Shown here: piece by piece, positions 26,423 to 34,009 of the stretch
How positions within the stretch are numbered: position 1 is the stretch's first letter
Layout: every line of letters starts with the position of its first letter
Source: an uncultured bacterium
GTDB taxonomy: Bacteria > Cyanobacteriota > Vampirovibrionia > Gastranaerophilales > Gastranaerophilaceae
Assembly: GCA_946622415.1 (NCBI GenBank)
Contig: CAMOPX010000004.1
Location: 1-64,000 of the forward strand
DNA: 64,000 bases
Direction of reading: 5' to 3'
Notes under the pieces: model-generated
Seen by the model: the letters and a program-made list of their open reading frames with translations, nothing else
Database searches by the model: none
What the model was told of the DNA's origin: nothing
Translations under genes and position numbers: made by a program

Positions 26423-27438
26423 TATTTATTAATTCTGTTCAAATACAATTCATCAACCAAAAGACATACAACTGATGCCATTGCAGGTGCAAGTAAAACT
26501 CCCCACAAGCCCAAGAATCTTGCGCCGACTAAAAGAGCAATAATTATCATTAAAGGGTGCATATTCAAAAGTTTGCCGAAAATTATCGGACGGAGAAATT
26601 GATTTTGTGCCCATTGTGCAATAATAAAAACAAGAAACGTCAATATTACATAAACAAAGCCGTTTGAAATACTCATAATAAGCCCTATTGTAATTGCAAC
26701 CGCAGGTCCTATTACAGGAATAATATCAAATAAACAGGTAATAAATCCGAGCAAAAAAGCGTGGTCATTTTTTAAAATTAAAAGTCCGATTGTGGTTAAA
26801 ATTCCGACAAAAACCATTGCAATACCTTGTGCCAGAACGTAATTACCGACTTTCACGGATATTGATTCAAAAATGTGTCTTGCTTTTTCTTTGTTTTCTT
26901 TCGGAAAAAATTCGATTAATTTATTTGTTAATCTCTTTTCATCGTAAGCAAAATAAAATATCATAACCGCAATAGCAAAGGTTGTTGTCAAAAACGTTAT
27001 TATTCCCTTGCCTGCAATAATTGAATTTTCAATTAAAAATTGCGAACTTTGGGTGATTGAATCTTGAATAGAATCAAAAGTTATAAGAGAAGATATTGAA
27101 TGATTAAAAATTTTGAAATTTAAAAATCCGCCCAGTTTGTCTATAATGTTTGGGAAACTGTTTATAAAACTGATGGATTCATCAATGCAAACGCTGATTA
27201 GGGGTATTAATATCGTTAAACTCATCAATATCAACCATAATAATATTAAAATGACTGCCCATAATCTTGGCATACGTTTTTCGAGTTTGTTTATTACGGG
27301 GTTGATTGTACATGTGATAATAAAAGCACTGAACAAAACGAGCAATATATCAACAGAATATAAAGCAAGTGCGATAACCCCCATAACCAAAACAAAACTA
27401 ATAATATCTTTAAGAGTTAAACATTTAATTTTTTCCAT
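26422..27438 (-). CDS. AI-2E/PerM-family membrane permease
   Basis: A 338-residue polytopic protein with about seven or eight hydrophobic segments and the family pattern of two N-terminal helices, a soluble region (residues 60-150) and a C-terminal bundle. DIIPVIGPAVAI and RFLGLWGVLLAPAMAS are typical of the AI-2E transporter family (TqsA/PerM). Family members export or import diverse small solutes, and only a few are biochemically defined, so substrate is unknown. ATG 27438 has the AAAGGTG site at proper distance and is preferred over the GTG two codons upstream. It is cotranscribed with the radical SAM gene. Confidence 0.85.
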   Translation of the reverse strand: MEKIKCLTLKDIISFVLVMGVIALALYSVDILLVLFSAFIITCTINPVINKLEKRMPRLWAVILILLWLILMSLTILIPLISVCIDESISFINSFPNIIDKLGGFLNFKIFNHSISSLITFDSIQDSITQSSQFLIENSIIAGKGIITFLTTTFAIAVMIFYFAYDEKRLTNKLIEFFPKENKEKARHIFESISVKVGNYVLAQGIAMVFVGILTTIGLLILKNDHAFLLGFITCLFDIIPVIGPAVAITIGLIMSISNGFVYVILTFLVFIIAQWAQNQFLRPIIFGKLLNMHPLMIIIALLVGARFLGLWGVLLAPAMASVVCLLVDELYLNRINK

Positions 27439-27513
27439 AATCACCTTTTAAATATATCCTCTTCTATGTTATAATCATAATTGATTTTAGGCAAGTTGAA
27501 CAATGGGAGAAAT

Positions 27514-28845
27514 ATGCAAACATACGTTAATCAGAAGATTAAGCCGATAACAACAACAACAAATTCAAAAGGAAATCTGGAAATTTCAGGAATAGATTTA
27601 ACCGAACTGGCTAAAAAATACGAAACCCCTTTATATGTTATTGATGAAGTTACACTGACTAAAATGGCAAACGATTATAAAGAAGCGTTTTCAAAATACG
27701 AAAAAACAAAAATGACTTTCGCTTCGAAAGCTCTTATGACAAGTGCCATAGCAAAAATTTTTCATAATTTGGGTTTCGGTTTTGATGTCGTATCAAAAGG
27801 AGAAATTTATACTCTTTTAAATGCAGGTATTAGTTTAGACAAAGTTTCTTTTAACGGAAATAATAAATCAATTGACGAAATAACTTTTGCTATGGACAAT
27901 AATATCGACCATTTCAGTGCTGATAATTTTTATGAATTGGAAAAATTGAATGAAATTGCCAAAGCAAAAAACAAAATTCAAAAAATTCATATAAGAATCA
28001 CCCCCGGAATTGAATGTCATACCCATGAATACATTCAAACGGGACAAACCGATTCAAAATTCGGGTTTGACCTTAATATGATGGATTTAGCAATAGAAAA
28101 AATTTTAAATGAATATAAAAATCTTAAATTAGTCGGACTTCATGCGCATATCGGTTCACAAATTTTTGAAACAAGCGTATATTTTGATGAAGTAAAAATT
28201 CTTTTAGAACAAATAAAAAGAATAAAAGACAAATTCAATATTGAATTATCCGAAATCAATATCGGCGGCGGCTTAGGAATTACATATACAAAAGAAGATA
28301 ATCCGCCTTCCGTTTTTGAAATAGCGGATACAATCATTAATTCTATCAATATTCATTGTGAAAAATTCGGTTTAAATAAACCTGTTTTATATATTGAGCC
28401 CGGAAGGTCCTTGGTTTGTACGGCAGGTTTTACGCTCTATACCATAGGTTCAAGCAAAGAAATTAAAGAACTCAATAAAAAATATATAGCAGTAGATGGC
28501 GGAATGGCAGATAACCCAAGACCCTCTATGTATCAAGCCGAATACGTTGCAGAAATTGCCAACGCAAAAACAGGTGAAAACTTTGAAAAGGTAACGGTTG
28601 CGGGAAAATTCTGCGAATCAGGTGATATATTAATAAAAGATATAATGCTAAACAACCCGAAACAAGGCGATATACTCTGTGTTTATGACACAGGCGCCTA
28701 CTGTTATTCTATGTCATCAAACTATAACTGTGTTTTAAAACCTGCAATGGTGTTAATAAATAGCGGAGAAGATGATATTATAGTAAAAAGACAAACACCG
28801 GAACAACTGGTGCAGAATGATGTTATTCCAAAAAGGTATAGATAA
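27514..28845 (+). CDS. lysA: Diaminopimelate decarboxylase
   Basis: LysA converts meso-diaminopimelate to lysine with PLP, the last step of lysine synthesis. The chosen ATG 27514 (MQTYVNQK) has GGGAG upstream; a TTG at 27481 is less likely. Signatures are PLYVIDE, FASKALMTSAIAKI with the Schiff-base Lys, GLHAHIGSQI, the glycine-rich phosphate loop INIGGGLGI, YIEPGRSLV and the CESGDI motif at the dimer-shared active site. The length of about 443 residues is normal. The gene is followed after 9 bases by cdaA, the same pair I recall from Cyanobacteria. Confidence 0.95.
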   Translation: MQTYVNQKIKPITTTTNSKGNLEISGIDLTELAKKYETPLYVIDEVTLTKMANDYKEAFSKYEKTKMTFASKALMTSAIAKIFHNLGFGFDVVSKGEIYTLLNAGISLDKVSFNGNNKSIDEITFAMDNNIDHFSADNFYELEKLNEIAKAKNKIQKIHIRITPGIECHTHEYIQTGQTDSKFGFDLNMMDLAIEKILNEYKNLKLVGLHAHIGSQIFETSVYFDEVKILLEQIKRIKDKFNIELSEINIGGGLGITYTKEDNPPSVFEIADTIINSINIHCEKFGLNKPVLYIEPGRSLVCTAGFTLYTIGSSKEIKELNKKYIAVDGGMADNPRPSMYQAEYVAEIANAKTGENFEKVTVAGKFCESGDILIKDIMLNNPKQGDILCVYDTGAYCYSMSSNYNCVLKPAMVLINSGEDDIIVKRQTPEQLVQNDVIPKRYR

Positions 28846-28854
28846 AGAGGAAAA

Positions 28855-29766
28855 ATGAACTTTTTTACGAATTTTGATGTTTTTTTAATAAATCAATTTC
28901 AAACTTTTTTTAGGGAATTGGATAAAATAGGGACAATTATTAATATAATTCAAATATGTCTTCTTGCTTTTATTCTTTATTATACTTATCAAAAATTCAT
29001 TAAAGGAACGCAAAGCGAAAAATTAGTCAGAGGTTCTCTTGTTCTTGTTGTTATGTGGGGTATTTCCGAGCTTTTGATTAAAATTAATCTGCATATATTC
29101 GGTGTGTTCTTAAAAACCTTGGTTTCGATAGTAGCTTTTGCTTTGATTGTTATTTTCCAACCTGAATTAAGAAGGTTTTTGAGTTATATCGGTCAAGGAA
29201 ATCTTTTTGAAAAATTCTTTGCAAACAATTACAACATGAATAATGAAAAAGTAACAGATGTTGCAAAAGAACTTATTGAAACAATAAAATATTTATCAAA
29301 ATCAAAAACAGGCGGCCTTATTGTATTGCAAAAAGACGCAAGTTCTCTTGCGGAATTGGATGTTGGGGTAAAATTGGATGCTGTCATTTCGCAAGAATTG
29401 TTGCTTACAATATTTTTCCCGAAAACCCCTCTCCATGATGGTGCTGTTGTAATCAGAAATGATAAAATTGTATCAGCCGGAGTATTGCTGCCTTTAACAG
29501 AAGACCCGAAGCTTTCTTGGAGATATGGAACAAGACACAGAGCGGCAATAGGTGTTTCAGAGGTTTATAACGATTGTGCGTGCATTGTGGTTTCTGAAGA
29601 AACAGGGGATGTTAGTGTTGCAATAGATGGTATACTAAAAAAATACGAAGATTTAGGAAAATTGAAATCGGATTTAATTAGAATTTTGGGCTATAAACAA
29701 GAAGAAAAAACTCATCACGAAAAGAGCTTCATTAAGTTTGATAATATTTTCGGAAAAAATTATTAA
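28855..29766 (+). CDS. cdaA: Diadenylate cyclase, membrane-bound CdaA/DacA type
   Basis: CdaA makes c-di-AMP from two ATP. It has three hydrophobic helices in the first 100 residues, then the DAC domain with PLHDGAVVIRNDKIVSAG (DGA motif) and SWRYGTRHRAAIG (RHR motif), both catalytic. The GDVSVAIDG segment follows. The 303-residue length is slightly longer than Firmicutes CdaA because of a C-terminal tail. It lies nine bases after lysA behind AGAGGAAAA. c-di-AMP controls potassium and osmotic homeostasis and cell-wall turgor in other bacteria; the pairing with a wall and lysine precursor enzyme is suggestive. No cdaR follows. Confidence 0.92.
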   Translation: MNFFTNFDVFLINQFQTFFRELDKIGTIINIIQICLLAFILYYTYQKFIKGTQSEKLVRGSLVLVVMWGISELLIKINLHIFGVFLKTLVSIVAFALIVIFQPELRRFLSYIGQGNLFEKFFANNYNMNNEKVTDVAKELIETIKYLSKSKTGGLIVLQKDASSLAELDVGVKLDAVISQELLLTIFFPKTPLHDGAVVIRNDKIVSAGVLLPLTEDPKLSWRYGTRHRAAIGVSEVYNDCACIVVSEETGDVSVAIDGILKKYEDLGKLKSDLIRILGYKQEEKTHHEKSFIKFDNIFGKNY

Positions 29767-29768
29767 TT

Positions 29769-29990
29769 ATGAGTCAAGAAGTAAAAATATCAGCTCGCAA
29801 ATTATCGGCATTAAACATTATAAAATTGCGTAAATCTGCCAATATAAATAAAGAAAATTTATCATTGGCTCTTGGGTTGGATAATTCGTATATTTCAAAA
29901 TTGGAAAAAGAAAAAATAAATATCACCATAGATAAATTAGAAGCAATAGCAAATTATTTTAATGTTGAAGTTTCAACACTACTCAAATAA
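29769..29990 (+). CDS. Small XRE-family HTH regulator
   Basis: The 73-residue protein is a single Cro/C1-type helix-turn-helix domain: LRKSANINKENLSLALGLDNSYISKLEKEK gives helices 1 to 3 with the recognition helix around NSYISKLE, and LEAIANYFNV completes the fold. It starts two bases after the cdaA stop, so it is likely translated from the same message. Target unknown. It may autoregulate or regulate the lysA-cdaA operon, which is only an inference from position. Confidence 0.85.
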   Translation: MSQEVKISARKLSALNIIKLRKSANINKENLSLALGLDNSYISKLEKEKINITIDKLEAIANYFNVEVSTLLK

Positions 29991-29994
29991 CCGC

Positions 29995-30774
29995 TTATAA
30001 AATCGCCGCATTTGAAACGAGATAGTCAGTTATTACGTTAATAAGCATAGGCAAAATAACGATAAGAATGAATGCTCCCATTACGGGTTTGAATAGAAAG
30101 CTTAATGAAAATACGTTTACTTGCGGTGCTGTTTTGGATATTATACCCAAAATTATATCCTGTCCTAATGTTGCAAGCAAAACAGGTCCCGCAAGATGCA
30201 ACCCGACAAATAGAACATTTCCCGTTATTTCTCCCAAAAATTGAACATTCACTATTTTTTCAAAATGAAAATTAACGGCATACATAGGATATAAACTAAA
30301 ACTCTTTACGATAGCATTAAACATCCAATAAACACCGCCCGAATACATAAAAATCAGCATGGCAAGTGTTGAAAAATAATTTGCCATAACACTGACTTGT
30401 GTTCTTGTGGAAGGGTCCATTACCATGGCTGATGATAGACCCATTTGAGTGTTTATCATATCTCCGCCCGCTAATACTGCAGCCAAAATACAATTTGCGA
30501 CATAACCTATGATTGCACCAAACAAAAAATTTAATATCATACAAAGCATAATAGGGCAATCCGCAGGCGCTGCTGTTGGTTTAATTATTCCGACAACAAT
30601 AATTGTAGTTATTAATGCAAGAGCCATCCTGACAATAACCGGTACTTCCGTTCTTGAAAAAACAGGTGCGAAACGATACAATCCCGCAATTCTTAAAAAA
30701 ACCATAATACCGCTGCCAAGAGCTGTATTAATCTCAGGAAAAATTACAGAAAATTGTTTTAAAATTTCTTCCAT
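29995..30774 (-). CDS. fliR: Type III export gate protein FliR/SctT
   Basis: A 259-residue polytopic membrane protein with the export-gate FliR/SctT pattern: early GIMVFLRIAGLYRFAPVFSRTEVPVIVRM, central AGGDMINTQMGLSSAMVMDP (conserved ExxG/D-like region) and a C-terminal VFSLSFLFKPVMG segment. FliR forms the export gate at the base of the flagellar or injectisome channel together with FliP and FliQ. It is the last gene of a minus-strand block whose preceding gene ends one base before its start. No flhB follows within the window. Confidence 0.9.
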   Translation of the reverse strand: MEEILKQFSVIFPEINTALGSGIMVFLRIAGLYRFAPVFSRTEVPVIVRMALALITTIIVVGIIKPTAAPADCPIMLCMILNFLFGAIIGYVANCILAAVLAGGDMINTQMGLSSAMVMDPSTRTQVSVMANYFSTLAMLIFMYSGGVYWMFNAIVKSFSLYPMYAVNFHFEKIVNVQFLGEITGNVLFVGLHLAGPVLLATLGQDIILGIISKTAPQVNVFSLSFLFKPVMGAFILIVILPMLINVITDYLVSNAAIL

Positions 30775-31263
30775 CTATCTTCCTATTTTTAATCTTTCTA
30801 TGAAGTTCGGTTCAACTGAATTTGTTTGTTTTGAATTAATATATATTTGGTGTCTTGTTGCTTTTTTATCCCAAGGAATATTTCCTTGATTTATTAATGC
30901 TTTATTTAAGCTCCTGTCTTCATTGATTCTGTCTTGCATTTCAGCGCTGAACGGTTTTGTATATTTATAATAATCGGACGGAATAACGTATGTTTCCGTT
31001 TTAGGTACAACCTGAAATGCTATGTTTACACCTTCAAATACAAAATTTGTTAATATTTTCAGAAAATAACCGCCCATAAGAACTATTGATAAAAATACAA
31101 GACAAATTTTAGGTGCCGCTGCAATTGTTTGTTCTTGTACTTGAGTAACAGCCTGCAATATGCCGACAACAAGACCTACACCCGCAGCAACCAAAACGCA
31201 GGGCATAGATATTGAAAGCATTGTCATAAAACCTTTAGCCAGATATTCTACAAGTATTTCCAT
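30775..31263 (-). CDS. fliQ: Type III export gate protein FliQ/SctS with long C-terminal extension
   Basis: Residues 1-88 are a typical FliQ/SctS hairpin of two helices (MLSISMPCVLVAAGVGLVVG, AVTQVQEQTIAAAPKI, LVFLSIVLMGGYFLKIL). FliQ is normally about 89 residues; here about 74 additional polar, basic residues follow (PKTETYVIPSDYYKYT to FIERLKIGR). The extension would project from the export gate, most likely into the cytoplasm or to the ring, and has no family I recognise. The gene overlaps fliP by one base and abuts fliR, as in flagellar fliPQR operons. Confidence 0.88.
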   Translation of the reverse strand: MEILVEYLAKGFMTMLSISMPCVLVAAGVGLVVGILQAVTQVQEQTIAAAPKICLVFLSIVLMGGYFLKILTNFVFEGVNIAFQVVPKTETYVIPSDYYKYTKPFSAEMQDRINEDRSLNKALINQGNIPWDKKATRHQIYINSKQTNSVEPNFIERLKIGR

Positions 31264-31904
31264 CAGTTAAAACTCTCCACAAGTCCTTTTACAATAAGAC
31301 TCCAACCATCTACCGCAATAAATATTAGCAATTTAAACGGAGTCGAGACAATTTGGGGTGACAACATAAACATCCCCAAAGCCAACAGAACATTCGCGAC
31401 AATCAAATCCAGAACAATAAAGGGAATGTAAATAATAAAACCTATTTCAAATGCGGTCTTTAATTCGGAAACTATGTATGCGGGCGCAACTTCCCATAAA
31501 GTAAGGTCATCGGGGGATTTTGGGGCGTAGCGTCTTGTTTTTTCCACAAAAAAGGCTAAATCCGATTGCCTTGTTTGTTTTAACATATATTCTTTTAAAG
31601 GTTTAGATGAAGCATTCAGGGCTTCTATCATATTTTTATTTTTTTGGTAAGGAACCTGATATGCTTGATACATATTATCAAACACGGGTGCCATAGTATA
31701 AACGGTTAATATGAGAGATAAGCCCACCATTGTTATTGCCGGCGGAACGGAGTTTGTACCCATTGCCGTTTTTAACATTGAAAAAACAATGGTAAACCTT
31801 AAAAAAGGCGTCATAGATACGAAAATAAAAGGCAGCAATGAAAACGTTGCCATTACAATTAACAGTTGTATTACAGGATTTATATCTTTTAAAATACTAT
31901 CCAT
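31263..31904 (-). CDS. fliP: Type III export gate protein FliP/SctR
   Basis: FliP/SctR forms the core of the export gate. FVSMTPFLRFTIVFSMLKTAMGT matches the N-terminal FliP signature, and YIVSELKTAFEIGFIIYIPFIVLDLI plus the C-terminal LSPQIVSTPFKLLIFIAVDGW the second. At 213 residues it lacks the cleavable signal sequence that flagellar FliP of proteobacteria carries, which matches SctR-type proteins. One-base overlaps occur with fliO upstream and fliQ downstream. The flagellar or injectisome assignment is left open. Confidence 0.92.
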   Translation of the reverse strand: MDSILKDINPVIQLLIVMATFSLLPFIFVSMTPFLRFTIVFSMLKTAMGTNSVPPAITMVGLSLILTVYTMAPVFDNMYQAYQVPYQKNKNMIEALNASSKPLKEYMLKQTRQSDLAFFVEKTRRYAPKSPDDLTLWEVAPAYIVSELKTAFEIGFIIYIPFIVLDLIVANVLLALGMFMLSPQIVSTPFKLLIFIAVDGWSLIVKGLVESFN

Positions 31905-32485
31905 TAAAATTTACTCCCGCTTTTATTTTTTCTTTGATGAATTTCGTCTAAAAGCTCTTGCATAAGCTTTCTTCTAGAATCTATAGTTGAATTAATTTGA
32001 GAATCAATATTGCTTGAATATAAATTCTTTATTTGATTTTGATTATTTTCAAATGTTTTTTGTGCTTCAAATTTTTCCGTATTCAAATCGAGCTTTTGAT
32101 TTTCAAGTTTTTTGCTTTGATTGTAAAGAAAATCATAAACATCATTTTCTTCATCTTTTTTTACCTGTTTTTGAATATTTTTCGGAACTTCTTCTTCTTG
32201 AGGTTGATAATCCATTTCATTATTAAATTGATTAATGTTTGAATCTAATTTTGCAAGAAATGTTGTGTGTTCCAGTCCTGAAGCTATTAAGAATTTTTCA
32301 TTTCCGATTTTTACGACAAGAAGAGTCTTTTTTGCACCGATAGGACAAGAATCCACAATGGTAATTAATCCTCTGTTATCCTGCTTTAGAGGAAGATTAA
32401 ATTTTTTATATACCACAAAGGCAATCAAGAGTATTCCTACCATCGCAAGTGTGTAAAATATAAAAGCTGTTAAATAAGATAGCAT
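31904..32485 (-). CDS. fliO: FliO-like export apparatus protein
   Basis: The start ATG 32485 (MLSYLTAFIFYTL) has an AAAGGAA site. A single transmembrane segment (residues 3-24) is followed by a small beta-rich domain with SCPIGAKKTLLVVKIGNEKFLIASG, the FliO pattern, then a coiled, Gln/Asn/Lys-rich tail from residue 85 (CC-like LENQKLDLNTEKFEAQKTFE). FliO helps assemble FliP in flagella and is absent from virulence injectisomes. Position immediately upstream of fliP supports the call. The 193-residue length includes an unusually long polar tail. Confidence 0.75.
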   Translation of the reverse strand: MLSYLTAFIFYTLAMVGILLIAFVVYKKFNLPLKQDNRGLITIVDSCPIGAKKTLLVVKIGNEKFLIASGLEHTTFLAKLDSNINQFNNEMDYQPQEEEVPKNIQKQVKKDEENDVYDFLYNQSKKLENQKLDLNTEKFEAQKTFENNQNQIKNLYSSNIDSQINSTIDSRRKLMQELLDEIHQRKNKSGSKF

Positions 32486-32513
32486 TTTTGTTTTTTCCTT
32501 TTTTGTTTTATTA

Positions 32514-33794
32514 TTATTTTTCAAAATCCGAATAGTCAAAGTCTTCTTTTGGTGCCGCGGGTTTTGGCGTCGGTTTAGCAGGTGCAGGACGAGGCGGTGC
32601 AGGTTTTGCTGCCGTTGCTCCTGCAGGTTTTGGCGGTGCCGGTTTAGCAGGTGCCGCTCCTGCAGGTTTTGGCGGTGCAGGCTTTGCTGCCGTTGCAGGT
32701 TTTGGCGGTGCAGGCTTTGCTGCCGTTGCTCCTGCAGGTTTTGTCGGTGCTTGTTGTTGCGGGCTAAATACTTTATTTACTTTTACTGCGTATTTATCGT
32801 TAATAATAACGAGTTCTCCCTTTGCAACAACTTTATCCTCTACAAAAAGCGAAATTTCACTGTCAAATACCGAACCCAAATCAACAATTTGTCCTTGTGT
32901 AATTTGTTTGAGTTCTCCTATTGTCATTTTGACCTTTTCAAATTCCGCATTTATCTCAATTTGAATATCATCCCAGAGATTTTTTTCCATAGTTACCTCA
33001 TCATTTGATAAAACTCTTTTGTTGTCTTCGTCCTCGTCTTCGTCAGTTGTATCAATATTTAATATCAAAGAAGGGTCTGCCTTGATATTGAATTGCTTAA
33101 CAAGCTCGCCCGAAACGAGAGTTAATTTTGTTGAATTGCTGTTTTCGAGAAGAATGATATCTTCTGTGCTCAGATTTTTCAATTCGTCCAGTGTAATTTT
33201 TGAACTTCCCGCTATGATTTTTACAACGGAATGAGAAGCCAAAAAATGTTCATCCTTAAAAGAAGCGGTTTTTTGTAATGTTCCAAATTTGAATCTGTCT
33301 TTTGGGATTGATAGCATTATTTTTGAACATTCGTCTTCTTCTATGGAAACGAGCATAATCATGTTAATATTTCTGTCACTTTGCTCGCTGATTTTTACTT
33401 CTTCTGTCGGCAATAAAACCGTATCCACTTTTTTATATAAAAATTCACAAAAGTTGTTTAAAATTTTTGTTTCTAAATCTGTCAGCATATGTAAATCAAA
33501 TGAGTTTGAATTATTTTCCAATACTCTTGCTAAGATGTCACCGACAAATTCTTCAGAAAGTCTGAAAACCACGGGTCTGTGGTTTTGTACCCTGACTTGG
33601 CTTGAAAAAAAATTGATTTTAGAGATGACATTTTCTTCTCTGAAATCTCTAAAGTTATTAACGGCATTGATTTTTACTTTTGTATTATCTAATTCCCAAT
33701 AGTTTTCTATAGCAGCTTTAACCGCCTCTTCAATCGGAGCGGAAAGTTTATTAAAATTAATCTCATTGAAAATATTGGTTTTTGAATTATTCAC
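32514..33794 (-). CDS. SctQ-like or FliM/FliN-fusion C-ring protein with two SpoA domains
   Basis: The 426-residue protein has an N-terminal region of about 185 residues. It is followed by a first SpoA-like domain (188-247: VKIIAGSSKITLDELKNL, then LLENSNSTKLTLVSGE) and an acidic linker (DTTDEDEDEDNKR). A second SpoA domain spans about 277-343 (KMTIGELKQITQGQIVDLG, GELVIINDKYAVKV). Two tandem SpoA domains in one chain are the layout of injectisome SctQ, whereas flagellar FliM and FliN have one each. A repeated Ala/Pro/Lys tail (347-416, unit KPAPPKPAGA) ends in an acidic DFDYSDFEK. It is the first gene of the export block, upstream of fliO. SpoA domains form the cytoplasmic sorting ring. Confidence 0.75.
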   Translation of the reverse strand: MNNSKTNIFNEINFNKLSAPIEEAVKAAIENYWELDNTKVKINAVNNFRDFREENVISKINFFSSQVRVQNHRPVVFRLSEEFVGDILARVLENNSNSFDLHMLTDLETKILNNFCEFLYKKVDTVLLPTEEVKISEQSDRNINMIMLVSIEEDECSKIMLSIPKDRFKFGTLQKTASFKDEHFLASHSVVKIIAGSSKITLDELKNLSTEDIILLENSNSTKLTLVSGELVKQFNIKADPSLILNIDTTDEDEDEDNKRVLSNDEVTMEKNLWDDIQIEINAEFEKVKMTIGELKQITQGQIVDLGSVFDSEISLFVEDKVVAKGELVIINDKYAVKVNKVFSPQQQAPTKPAGATAAKPAPPKPATAAKPAPPKPAGAAPAKPAPPKPAGATAAKPAPPRPAPAKPTPKPAAPKEDFDYSDFEK

Positions 33795-34009
33795 GATGTT
33801 CTTTTTTGCTATAAATCCCCACCACTATTATATAATTTTAATTTTGGAAATGGCAATTTATTAAAAAAAATTAATATAGAAAAAACTTTAAAATTCAAAA
33901 ATAACTTGATTGTCGACTTGTTAAAAATAAAAATCAAAACAAAATTGTCTATATGATTTTTTTTGTTATAGAATTTTATTATACTAAAATCTGTTTTTGA
34001 GGAATTTTT

